Source: Bacteroidales bacterium 45-6 (GTDB lineage: Bacteria > Bacteroidota > Bacteroidia > Bacteroidales > Dysgonomonadaceae). Taken from it: DNA of 11,570 nucleotides. The stretch lies in assembly GCA_001897035.1 (NCBI GenBank), contig MKRS01000281.1:1-11570 (forward strand), given 5' to 3'. The first letter of the stretch is position 1; every line of letters begins with the position of its first letter. Under the pieces are notes generated by a model. It was not told the origin of the DNA and made no database searches. It worked only from the letters and a program-made list of their open reading frames with translations. A program made the position numbers and the translations under genes. This document shows positions 1-7,416 of the stretch, one piece after another.

Positions 1-2613
1 GTGGTGGTGATTGGTTACGGAACCACCCGCAAGAGTGACCTCACCGGTTCGGTAAGCAGTGTCAGCAGCAAGGATTTCAATAAAGGCCTCATCAGTTCAC
101 CCGAACAATTGATTAATGGAAAGGTCTCGGGCGTGCAAATCATGTCCAACAGCGGCTCACCCACCAGCGGTAGCACGATTCGTATCCGAGGCGGTGCTTC
201 CTTGAATGCCAGCAACGACCCCTTGATCGTGTTGGATGGCGTTCCGTTGGAAAGTGGAGGCATCAGCGGCAACAGCGGCAATTTCCTCAGCCTTATCAAT
301 CCGAACGATATCGAGAGCATGACCATCCTGAAAGATGCTTCTTCGACGGCGATTTACGGCTCGCGTGCTTCAAACGGGGTCATTCTTATCACCACGAAGA
401 AAGGAACTGGAACGGGTGTGAAAGTGAACTATTCAACCACAAATTCGATACAAACCCGCACCAAAGTAGCCGACATGCTTTCTTACCAACAATTTGTTGA
501 CGTAATAAATGCAAACGGGACGGATGCTCAAAAGGCTTTGTTGGGAAATGCGAATACCGACTGGAACAAGCAAATCTACCAGACAGCATTTGGAACGGAC
601 AACAACGTGAGCATTGCCGGACGAATTGCTCCCAAATGGCCGATCCGTGCTTCTTTGGGGTATTACAACCAGAATGGTTTAGTAAAGACAGACAATGCGG
701 AACGAATGACGGGAAGCTTCACCCTTTCACCTTATTTCTTCGACGACAATTTGAAAGTAACATTGAACGGCAAAGGTTCGTTGAACAACAACCGTTTCAT
801 CAATTCGTCGGCGATCTGGGCGGCAACCACATTCAACCCGACCATCCCAGTGTACTCTGGTGAAGATGCTTTCGGTGGTTACAACGAGGCATTAGACAAC
901 ACTGGCGTACCTGTCAACGGCGGAGTTCGCAACCCGCTGGGTTTGCTTCGCCAATACCATTCCACCAGCAAGGTGAAACGCCTGATCGGAAATTTAGATG
1001 TGGACTATAAGATGCACTTCCTCCCGGAATTGAAATTTCATGCCACACTCGGATACGATTATGCCGAAGGAAAAGGCTCGATTTACGAATCGGCTGCTGC
1101 AGCTGAAAACTTCTTGACAAAAGGTCGCGACTATAGTTATGGGCCACAAAAAAGCTCCAACCGACTGTTGACCACCTATTTAAACTACAACAAGACGTTT
1201 GACGCCATCCATAGCAACATCGATGCTACGGCGGGATATGATTACCAGTTTTGGAAAACGACCGCTCCGGCTTATTCGGAATTGAATACCTTGGGTGAAG
1301 CCCAATCTTCTCTGGCTGCGAAAGACGAGCGTCATGCCTTGATCTCCTATTACGGACGTTTGAACTATACCTTCATGGACAGGTATGTGTTGACCACGAC
1401 AGTCCGTAGCGACGGTACTTCGCGCTTCAACCCGGATAACCATTGGGGAACATTTCCATCGGTAGCCTTGGCTTGGAGGCTTAACGAAGAATCGTTCTTG
1501 AAGCCAGTGAAAGCCTTGAGCAACTTGAAACTTCGTGCCAGCTACGGGGTGACAGGACAGCAGGATGGGATCGGCAATTACAATTATTTGCCTGTCTATA
1601 TGATGAGCCAAGATGGTGCACAAGTGCAATTCGGCAACCAATATTATTATTCTTACCGCCCGTCGGCTTATGTTTCCAACTTGAAATGGGAAACTACCAC
1701 TTCCTGGAACTACGGAGTTGATTTCGGATTCCTGAAAGATAAAATCACCGGCTCGTTCGATTATTACACCCGTAAAACCAAAGATTTGCTGGCAACAGTG
1801 CCTTCTGCGGCGGGTGTGAATTTTGCAAAAACCGTTTTGACAAACGTCGGAAACGTGGACAGCAAAGGCTGGGAACTGACATTAAATGCAACGCCTATCG
1901 ACAACAAGGATTTCACTTGGAATGTGAGCTACAACATGTCGTGGCAGACCCAAAAAGTGAAGAACCTGTCATTGGTTGGTGGCGGTACGCAGACCAATAC
2001 CTTGATTGGGCCCAATATTGGCAACTATCAGTTTCAGGTGCTGACAGAAGGATACGCTCCTTACATGTTCTATGTGTATCACCAATTGTATGATGCCAGC
2101 ACGGGCAAACCCATCGAAGGAGCTTATGCCGATGTGAACAACGACGGCGCCATCAATTCTTCGGATTTGTACCGTTTCCATTCGCCTGCCCCCGATTATA
2201 TTTTGGGCCTAAGCACTTCGTTACGCTATAAGAACCTGAGGTTGAGCACCAGCCTGAGGGCTAACTTGGGCAACTACGTATATAACGGCATGGCGATGAA
2301 CACCGGCGCTTGGAGTACGGTTAGCTACAATTCTTACCAGTTGAACAATCTCAACAAGAATTACTTGGAAACCGGCTTCCAAAACCGCCAATACTTGTCA
2401 GACTATTACGTGCGGAACGCTTCCTTCATCAAGATGGACAACCTCTCGCTCACCTACACATTCCCCAAGCATGTCAACTTGACGGCCATGGTGCAGAATG
2501 TGTTCACGATTACGAAATACAACGGAGTGGATCCCGAAGTCCCCAATGGGATGGACCTGTCGTTCTATCCCCGTCCACGAACCTTCTCCCTGAGTTTAGG
2601 GTTTGATTTCTAA
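1..2613 (+). CDS. susC-like: SusC-like TonB-dependent outer-membrane glycan transporter (5' partial)
   Basis: This is a RagA/SusC-type TonB-dependent transporter, which imports oligosaccharides across the outer membrane using the TonB-ExbBD system. 870 codons are visible before the TAA at 2611-2613. The frame is open to the left edge. The first residues (VVVIGYGT) are the segment that normally follows the carboxypeptidase-D-like N-terminal domain, so the GTG at position 1 is an internal codon; the signal peptide and roughly 100 or more residues are missing. The plug domain is clear, with IRIRGG near residue 60, PLIVLDGVP near 74-82, and the family block DIESMTILKDASSTAIYGSR near 103-122. Barrel landmarks include RSDGTSRFNPDNHWGTFPS near 465 and the D-x-N-x-D-G stretch near 713. 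The C-terminus (YPRPRTFSLSLGFDF) is a normal SusC ending. The SusD gene follows 19 bases after the stop. Its ligand is inferred from the neighbours to be beta-1,4-galactan oligosaccharides. Class is nearly certain; substrate is inferred. Confidence 0.96.
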   Translation: MVVIGYGTTRKSDLTGSVSSVSSKDFNKGLISSPEQLINGKVSGVQIMSNSGSPTSGSTIRIRGGASLNASNDPLIVLDGVPLESGGISGNSGNFLSLINPNDIESMTILKDASSTAIYGSRASNGVILITTKKGTGTGVKVNYSTTNSIQTRTKVADMLSYQQFVDVINANGTDAQKALLGNANTDWNKQIYQTAFGTDNNVSIAGRIAPKWPIRASLGYYNQNGLVKTDNAERMTGSFTLSPYFFDDNLKVTLNGKGSLNNNRFINSSAIWAATTFNPTIPVYSGEDAFGGYNEALDNTGVPVNGGVRNPLGLLRQYHSTSKVKRLIGNLDVDYKMHFLPELKFHATLGYDYAEGKGSIYESAAAAENFLTKGRDYSYGPQKSSNRLLTTYLNYNKTFDAIHSNIDATAGYDYQFWKTTAPAYSELNTLGEAQSSLAAKDERHALISYYGRLNYTFMDRYVLTTTVRSDGTSRFNPDNHWGTFPSVALAWRLNEESFLKPVKALSNLKLRASYGVTGQQDGIGNYNYLPVYMMSQDGAQVQFGNQYYYSYRPSAYVSNLKWETTTSWNYGVDFGFLKDKITGSFDYYTRKTKDLLATVPSAAGVNFAKTVLTNVGNVDSKGWELTLNATPIDNKDFTWNVSYNMSWQTQKVKNLSLVGGGTQTNTLIGPNIGNYQFQVLTEGYAPYMFYVYHQLYDASTGKPIEGAYADVNNDGAINSSDLYRFHSPAPDYILGLSTSLRYKNLRLSTSLRANLGNYVYNGMAMNTGAWSTVSYNSYQLNNLNKNYLETGFQNRQYLSDYYVRNASFIKMDNLSLTYTFPKHVNLTAMVQNVFTITKYNGVDPEVPNGMDLSFYPRPRTFSLSLGFDF

Positions 2614-2632
2614 TCTCATAAAATTGAAAACG

Positions 2633-4213
2633 ATGAAAAAAGTTATTTATATATTTTCGCTATGTGTGGCTGTTATTTTCGGCTTAGGTGCCTGTACAGA
2701 CGACCTCAACCAAACACCACACGAACAAACCACATCGGGCGACGTCTATTCTTCGGCTGCCAATTACAAATCGGTGTTGGCCAAATTGTATGTGGCTTAT
2801 GTGACTACAGGGCAGGAAAAAGGGGGTGGGAACTCTGATCTTTCCAGCAACAGCGGGCAAGATTACATGCGTTGTTTCTTCAATTTGCAGGAAGCGGGCA
2901 CCGATGAAGTGGCTTCCACTTGGCTCGAAGGCGATAAAGTGACCGATTTGAGTTACCTCTCGTGGGATGCCAACGATCCTTGGGTGTCCGACATGTACTA
3001 CCGCATTTTCTACAACATAGCTCTATGCAACGAATTCCTGCGCAATGCCACCGATTCGAAGATTGCGGGATTCACCGAAAGCGAACAAACCGAGATAAAG
3101 CATTTCCGTGCGGAAGCCCGTTTCTTGCGCGCCTTGTCGTACTACCATGCCTTGGACTTGTACCGCAACATTCCGTTCGTAACCGAAAACGATCCCGTGG
3201 GAACATACATTCCGCCCCGTTATACGGCTACGCAAGTGTTTGCATTTATCGAAAGCGAATTGAAGGCTATCGATGCAGACTTGTTAAGCAAAGTAGAATA
3301 CGGTCGTGCCAACAAGGATGCAGCATACACGCTGTTGGCAAAATTATATTTGAACTCGGTGGTATATACCGGAGTGGATCACTACACCGATTGTGTCACT
3401 TATTGCAAAAAAGTGATTGCTGACGGCTATTCCTTGGACCCGGACTACAAGAAACTGTTCAACGCTGACAACGACAAACGTACCGACGAAATCATCTTCT
3501 CCTTCCCGGTGGATGCCACCCACACGGTGAGCTGGGGTTCCACCACCTACCTCGTTTGCGGGGCGGTGAGCAACACTTCCGATTACCAGAAGCCTGCCGA
3601 TTATGGGGTGACAACCGGTTGGGGAATGTTCCGCGCACGGGGCGAATTGCCCGCCTTGTTCAACGACAAGGACGGACGTAAACTCTTCTTCAAGGAAGGA
3701 CAAACCCAATATCTGGATGCCATCGACAACCAAAGCTATGGCTACTTCGTAACCAAATGGACTAACTTGACCGATGCCGGAGAAGTGGCATCCAATACGG
3801 CTACAGGCGGTGTCAACACCGACTTCCCCGTATTCCGTTTGGCAGACGTTTATTTGATGCTGGGTGAAGCTGTCGCTCGTGGAGGCACAGGAAGTTCAAC
3901 TGAAGATGTTCTGGGCTATCTCAACCAATTGCGCCAACGCGCTTTTGGCGACAACTACGAAACAAACGGAAAATTGACCGCTGCCGATTTGACCGTAAAT
4001 TTCTATCTCGACGAACGTGCCAGAGAATTGTACTGGGAATGTTCCCGCCGAACAGACCTGATCCGTTTCGGCAAATTCACCACTGCCTCCTATTTGTGGC
4101 AATGGAAAGGGGGAACGAAAGACGGAAAAGCTGTGGACAGCAAATACAACATCTATCCGATCCCGACATCCGACCTGACGGCCAATCCGAATTTGCATAA
4201 CGAGAATTATTAA
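2633..4213 (+). CDS. susD-like: SusD/RagB-like surface glycan-binding lipoprotein
   Basis: SusD-family lipoprotein of 526 residues, which forms the lid of the SusC channel and binds glycan at the cell surface. The start at 2633 is chosen because it gives a proper lipoprotein signal (MKKVIYIFSLCVAVIFGLGAC, lipobox LGAC, Cys21) followed by TDD, an acidic stretch of the kind linked to surface export in Bacteroidota. An in-frame ATG at 2603 would add 10 residues before the signal and overlap the SusC stop, so it is rejected. Family landmarks are the N-terminal helical region with AEARFLRALSYYHALDLY at about 160-177, and the C-terminal SusD domain with LDERARELYWECSRRTDLIR at about 459-478 and YPIPTSDLTANPNL near the end. 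Length is normal for the family. The gene lies between SusC and a SusE/F-like gene with short gaps, so one transcript is likely. Galactan as ligand is inferred from the adjacent GH53. Confidence 0.96.
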   Translation: MKKVIYIFSLCVAVIFGLGACTDDLNQTPHEQTTSGDVYSSAANYKSVLAKLYVAYVTTGQEKGGGNSDLSSNSGQDYMRCFFNLQEAGTDEVASTWLEGDKVTDLSYLSWDANDPWVSDMYYRIFYNIALCNEFLRNATDSKIAGFTESEQTEIKHFRAEARFLRALSYYHALDLYRNIPFVTENDPVGTYIPPRYTATQVFAFIESELKAIDADLLSKVEYGRANKDAAYTLLAKLYLNSVVYTGVDHYTDCVTYCKKVIADGYSLDPDYKKLFNADNDKRTDEIIFSFPVDATHTVSWGSTTYLVCGAVSNTSDYQKPADYGVTTGWGMFRARGELPALFNDKDGRKLFFKEGQTQYLDAIDNQSYGYFVTKWTNLTDAGEVASNTATGGVNTDFPVFRLADVYLMLGEAVARGGTGSSTEDVLGYLNQLRQRAFGDNYETNGKLTAADLTVNFYLDERARELYWECSRRTDLIRFGKFTTASYLWQWKGGTKDGKAVDSKYNIYPIPTSDLTANPNLHNENY

Positions 4214-4234
4214 CCGCCCTTTTACCGAAAGATA

Positions 4235-5941
4235 ATGAAAACAAAAAATAGATTCAACTATTTGCTGGGGATGTTTGCCATGTTGTTGGCGTTCTCCTCT
4301 TGCGATACGGACTGGGACAAGATCTACTTGTCGAGTCTCGATAGCAACAAACTCACCGCTGCCGACAGCAAGGTGGTGTTGACCAAGGACAACTCCAAGG
4401 AAGTGATGCTCTCCCTGGCATGGACCAGTCAGACGATTGCTATCAGCAATCCCGACATGTCTGTTCCCCATGTATTGACCACCTATTTACAGGCTTCCAC
4501 CAAGGAAGATTTTTCGAGCAATGTGGTGGAGTCGCAGGAAACGAACCTCTCGAAAGCATATCTGGGCTCAGAACTGAACACCTTGGCCAAAAGTCTCGGG
4601 ATGGCGGGTGATGTCGCCACGAATGTCTATTTCCGCCTGAAAGCCTATCTCGGGGCAAACATGACCCCGGTGTACAGCAACACGGCTACCGTATCGGTCA
4701 CTCCTTACACCATCGACATGACCATCGGTTTCGTGTTGGACAAGAACAAAGCATTGACCGCCGTCACCTTGGCTTCTCCAAATTCGGATGGCGTTTACAA
4801 AGGATTTATGGGCGTTGCCGGATGGGCTAATTTCTTCTTGCAAGAAGGAGACGGCACCACTTGGGGAAATGATGCTGTTACCCAAAAAGCGTTCGAAGCC
4901 TCATCAGCTTCAGGTAGCTGGAACTTTTGGTTCCCGGGATCAACAGGTTGCTATTACGCCATTGTAAACACTACCAAGAAACAGTGGTCGGCACTTTATC
5001 TTCCGTCCATGAAAGTAAGCGGCGACATCACGGCAGACATGACATTCGACAAATCTTCCCTGAAATGGACAGCCGCCTTCACCGCCGCTTCGGCTGGAAC
5101 CATCAGTGTCAAGCTTGCAACGACAGGTTTGCAATACGATTATTCCACCGGGACGGACGATACACAAGCAGTCAGCACTCCCTTCGGATTCGTACAGAGC
5201 GGAAGCAATCTGGCTGTGGGCGCAGATGCCGGACCCATTTCGGTAGCCGTGCCGCAAGCAGGGCAATACACGCTGACTCTCGACCTGAGCAACCCGAAAG
5301 CATTTACCTGCACGGCTGTGGCGGGATCAACTCCCACTCCAACAGTGAGTCAGTATCTGTATGTGCCAGGAGTTGACGACAACCGTACAGGAGCAGGCTG
5401 GAACTTCGACAACTTCCTTAACCTCTACAACGAAGACAACTTGGCTTATGCCGGAGTATTGAACGTCGATTCAAAATGGGGCTATACTTTCAATCCTACA
5501 AAAGACGATTGGAACGACAAATACACGATGGCTGGCGGAGATGCCTACACGGGCACTTTGGTGGCCAAGGGTAGTGCCAATATTTCCGCACCGACGGCTG
5601 GGCTTTATCTTTTTGATGTATCTTTGAAGGCGTTGACCTATTCATTGACTTCGGTGGGGAATCAGATATTTGTTTCGGGCTTGAACGACAGCTGGACTTT
5701 TGATGTCCCTTTGGCTGCAACTTCCACTGCCGGCACTTATTCGGGAACGATCACCATCAGCAAGCCTTCCGCTTGGGGATTCACGATCTACCTGATAAAG
5801 GACAACTGGGATGTGAAATTCGGCGGATCCGCTGGGAAACTATATTACAAAGGTGCGAACATCACCGATGATGCCAAGCTTTCTGTTGGGACACACACGA
5901 TGACCGTGAACCTGATTGCCGGAACTTATTCAATCAATTAA
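4235..5941 (+). CDS. SusE/SusF-like surface glycan-binding lipoprotein
   Basis: This 568-residue lipoprotein sits in the SusE/SusF position of the PUL, 21 bases after the SusD stop. The signal peptide ends in lipobox FSSC (Cys23) followed by DTDWD, suggesting outer-membrane, probably surface, anchoring. Residues about 25-160 resemble the SusE N-terminal Ig/FnIII-like domain (VVLTKDNSKEVMLSLAW). A middle beta-rich, Trp-rich region spans about 162-362. A Thr/Pro linker (STPTPT, 365-370) leads to two related modules, about 373-470 and 475-568. These share the pattern of a YxGxLxxxxxWGYTF or YSGTITxxxxxAWGFTI strand, then KDDWNDK or KDNWDVK, then a Gly-rich turn, and a closing LTYSL or AGTYSI strand. 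Known SusE/SusF proteins use such C-terminal modules to bind starch. Here the neighbouring GH53 points to beta-1,4-galactan as ligand. The role as a binding protein is well supported by position and architecture; the ligand and the binding residues are inference. Confidence 0.87.
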   Translation: MKTKNRFNYLLGMFAMLLAFSSCDTDWDKIYLSSLDSNKLTAADSKVVLTKDNSKEVMLSLAWTSQTIAISNPDMSVPHVLTTYLQASTKEDFSSNVVESQETNLSKAYLGSELNTLAKSLGMAGDVATNVYFRLKAYLGANMTPVYSNTATVSVTPYTIDMTIGFVLDKNKALTAVTLASPNSDGVYKGFMGVAGWANFFLQEGDGTTWGNDAVTQKAFEASSASGSWNFWFPGSTGCYYAIVNTTKKQWSALYLPSMKVSGDITADMTFDKSSLKWTAAFTAASAGTISVKLATTGLQYDYSTGTDDTQAVSTPFGFVQSGSNLAVGADAGPISVAVPQAGQYTLTLDLSNPKAFTCTAVAGSTPTPTVSQYLYVPGVDDNRTGAGWNFDNFLNLYNEDNLAYAGVLNVDSKWGYTFNPTKDDWNDKYTMAGGDAYTGTLVAKGSANISAPTAGLYLFDVSLKALTYSLTSVGNQIFVSGLNDSWTFDVPLAATSTAGTYSGTITISKPSAWGFTIYLIKDNWDVKFGGSAGKLYYKGANITDDAKLSVGTHTMTVNLIAGTYSIN

Positions 5942-5956
5942 AAAAATGACAAGGTT

Positions 5957-6991
5957 ATGAAATTCAGAAATTATATGATACTTGCAGCAATGGCTCTTTT
6001 GGGCCTTGCTGCTTGCAAGGACGACGATGCTCCCAAATTTCCCGAAGAAAAGACCTCCGACATGACAGGCTTTGCCAAGGGGGCGGATGTGAGCTGGCTC
6101 ACCCAGATGGAAAAATCGGGCATCCTTTTCTACGACAGCCTGGGACGGCAAAAGGAATGTATGCACATCCTCCGCGACTTGGGGGTGAACTCCATCCGCT
6201 TGCGGGTGTGGGTGAATCCCGAAGACGGATGGTGCAATGCCAGCGATGTACTGGTGAAGGCATTGCGTGCCAAAGACCTCGGCATGCGTGTCTTGATCGA
6301 TTTCCATTACAGCGACACTTGGGCCGACCCGGCCAACCAAACCAAACCCGCTGCTTGGAAAGATTTGAGTTTTGCCGACTTGAAAACGGCAGTTGCCTCA
6401 CACACGGCTGATGTTCTGAAAAAGTTGAAGGATAACGGTGTGGACGTGGAATGGGTGCAAGTGGGCAACGAGACCCGCAACGGCATGTTGTGGGCCGACG
6501 GAAAGGCTTCCGACAACATGCAGAATTATGCCGACCTCACCACCGCCGGATACGATGCCGTGAAAACGGTGTATCCGAATGCAAAAGTGATTGTGCATAT
6601 AGACAACGGTTTCGACAACAACCTCTACCGCTGGATTTTTGACGGATTGACTCAATATGGAGCAAAATTTGACGTTATTGGTATGTCGCTCTATCCTTCG
6701 GTGGACAATTGGCAAACACTTAACCAGCAGTGCTTGGCCAACATGAACGACATGGTGAGCCACTACGGCAAGGAGGTGATGATCTGCGAAGTCGGATTTG
6801 CCGCTTCTGAAGGAATTCAAGCTAAGGCATTTCTCTCTGACTTGGTGGCTAAGGCCAAATCGGTGTCCAACAACAAGTGCCTCGGCATTTTCTATTGGGA
6901 ACCCCAAGCCTACAACGGCTGGCAGAGCTACTTGCTGGGTGCTTTTGACGATCAAGGCAAGCCAACGGCTGCATTGGATGCCTTCAAATGA
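5957..6991 (+). CDS. GH53 endo-beta-1,4-galactanase, lipoprotein
   Basis: Arabinogalactan endo-beta-1,4-galactanase, which hydrolyses internal beta-1,4 bonds of pectic galactan or type I arabinogalactan. The product has 344 residues, a usual length for a single-domain GH53 with no added binding module. The signal peptide ends in lipobox LAAC (Cys20) followed by KDDD, a strong surface-lipoprotein export-type motif. GH53 landmarks are RLRVWVNP near 80-88, and DFHYSDTWADP at 115-125 with a downstream PAAW. The predicted acid/base Glu172 lies in VQVGNET, and the predicted nucleophile Glu278 in ICEVGF. A TIM barrel fold in clan GH-A is expected from the family. The gene starts 15 bases after the SusE/F-like stop, so co-transcription is likely. 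In the B. thetaiotaomicron galactan locus the equivalent enzyme (BT4668) acts at the cell surface and makes oligosaccharides for SusC/D import; the lipobox supports the same role here. Confidence 0.96.
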   Translation: MKFRNYMILAAMALLGLAACKDDDAPKFPEEKTSDMTGFAKGADVSWLTQMEKSGILFYDSLGRQKECMHILRDLGVNSIRLRVWVNPEDGWCNASDVLVKALRAKDLGMRVLIDFHYSDTWADPANQTKPAAWKDLSFADLKTAVASHTADVLKKLKDNGVDVEWVQVGNETRNGMLWADGKASDNMQNYADLTTAGYDAVKTVYPNAKVIVHIDNGFDNNLYRWIFDGLTQYGAKFDVIGMSLYPSVDNWQTLNQQCLANMNDMVSHYGKEVMICEVGFAASEGIQAKAFLSDLVAKAKSVSNNKCLGIFYWEPQAYNGWQSYLLGAFDDQGKPTAALDAFK

Positions 6992-7010
6992 CAGTTAGGC
7001 AGTTAACTGT
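6991..7010. other. Small inverted repeat just after the galactanase gene
   Basis: ACAGTTA (6991-6997) and TAACTGT (7004-7010) are exact inverted repeats around a 6-base loop, and the overlapping CAGTTAACTG (7000-7009) is itself palindromic. The repeat begins on the last base of the GH53 stop codon. The stem is AT-rich and no T-tract follows, so it is a poor candidate for an intrinsic terminator. It could be a weak 3'-end structure, a protein-binding palindrome, or chance. Confidence 0.3.
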
Positions 7011-7027
7011 TAGCAGTCAACAAGCCA

Positions 7028-7241
7028 TCAGCAATGGGTGAAGAGGACTTGCAAGTGTGCAGGGAGGTTTCACCTACCGGATGAAGCCCTTAAGCATCGG
7101 TGCAGAACACCTTCACCCGCTGGTGAAGCCTCCAAACACGGGTGTAAAGTACTGTCACCCGATGGATGACGCACTTAAGTAAGCGTGCAAATCACCTTCA
7201 CCTGATGGGTGACACACTTATGCAGACGTGTAAGTCCCTTT
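7028..7241. repeat. Degenerate tandem repeat, about 43 bp unit, five copies
   Basis: Five consecutive units can be laid out at 7028-7070, 7071-7113, 7114-7155, 7156-7198 and 7199-7241, with lengths of 43, 43, 42, 43 and 43 bases. By hand alignment the second and fourth copies agree at 31 of 43 positions, and the fourth and fifth at 32 of 43. The first copy is the most diverged, and a partial sixth may begin at 7242. Most units start with CACC, followed by a TGG and TGA core, then a CTTA-rich centre, a GTGC or GTGT, and a T-rich end. Copies 3 and 5 have an intact CACC...GGTG stem at their starts. The array fills most of the gap between the GH53 and GH2 genes and has no convincing coding frame. 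Its function is unknown. I do not recognise a named repeat family. Confidence 0.75.
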
Positions 7242-7282
7242 CCGGAGATCCTGACGAGGGAAAATGGCATTGCTGGTAGAAA

Positions 7283-7372
7283 TCTCTGCGTCCTCTGCGT
7301 GTTTTTTCTTTTGCGACTTTGCTTGCGTGAAACTATTTTTTACGCAAAGGCTTCTCGCAAAGGATGCAGAGA
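7283..7372. repeat. Imperfect palindromic intergenic element (about 90 bp)
   Basis: The outer arms 7283-7299 (TCTCTGCGTCCTCTGCG) and 7356-7372 (CGCAAAGGATGCAGAGA) are inverted repeats matching at 15 of 17 positions. Inside them 7323-7332 and 7338-7347 pair over 10 bp (TTGCGTGAAA with TTTTTTACGCAA, one G-T pair) around a 5-base loop. Between these lie further CTTTGCG/CGCAAAG-like words. The wording, built from CGCAAAG and GCAGAG, resembles short palindromic repeats seen in intergenic DNA of many Bacteroidota, as far as I recall. It encodes no transposase, so it would be a REP-like or MITE-like element. It ends about 45 bases before the GH2 start codon, so it may lie within the GH2 leader or promoter region. 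Confidence 0.7.
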
Positions 7373-7416
7373 AAATTAGTTCTTTGCATTTACAACTCGA
7401 TATTATATTAGGAATT

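Noticed and set aside
2603-2632. Earlier ATG for the SusD-like gene overlapping the SusC stop
   Set aside because: It adds 10 residues ahead of a complete lipoprotein signal and would overlap the upstream gene; 2633 is the better start.
3896-4471. Long minus-strand and other-frame open frames opposite the PUL genes (for example 3896-4471, 6398-6955, 7444-8010)
   Set aside because: They lie antisense to confidently identified genes, have low-complexity or implausible compositions, and show no domains or export signals.
5946-5960. Four-codon mini-ORF (ATG ACA AGG TTA TGA) whose stop overlaps the GH53 start codon
   Set aside because: Such short frames are expected by chance, there is no ribosome-binding signal for it, and nothing indicates translation coupling.
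7028-7241. CRISPR array
   Set aside because: Units are contiguous and degenerate over their full length, with no split into constant repeats and unique spacers, and no cas genes are present.
7377-7410. Bacteroides-type promoter (TAnnTTTG at -7, TTTG at -33) ahead of GH2
   Set aside because: The best match, GTTCTTTG at 7379-7386, fits 6 of 8 positions and lacks a -33 TTTG at the right distance, so no promoter can be called from sequence.
7264-7416. N-terminal extension of the GH2 frame to an ATG at 7264
   Set aside because: It would place 51 extra residues before a normal signal peptide and would translate the palindromic element; the start at 7417 fits the export signal.
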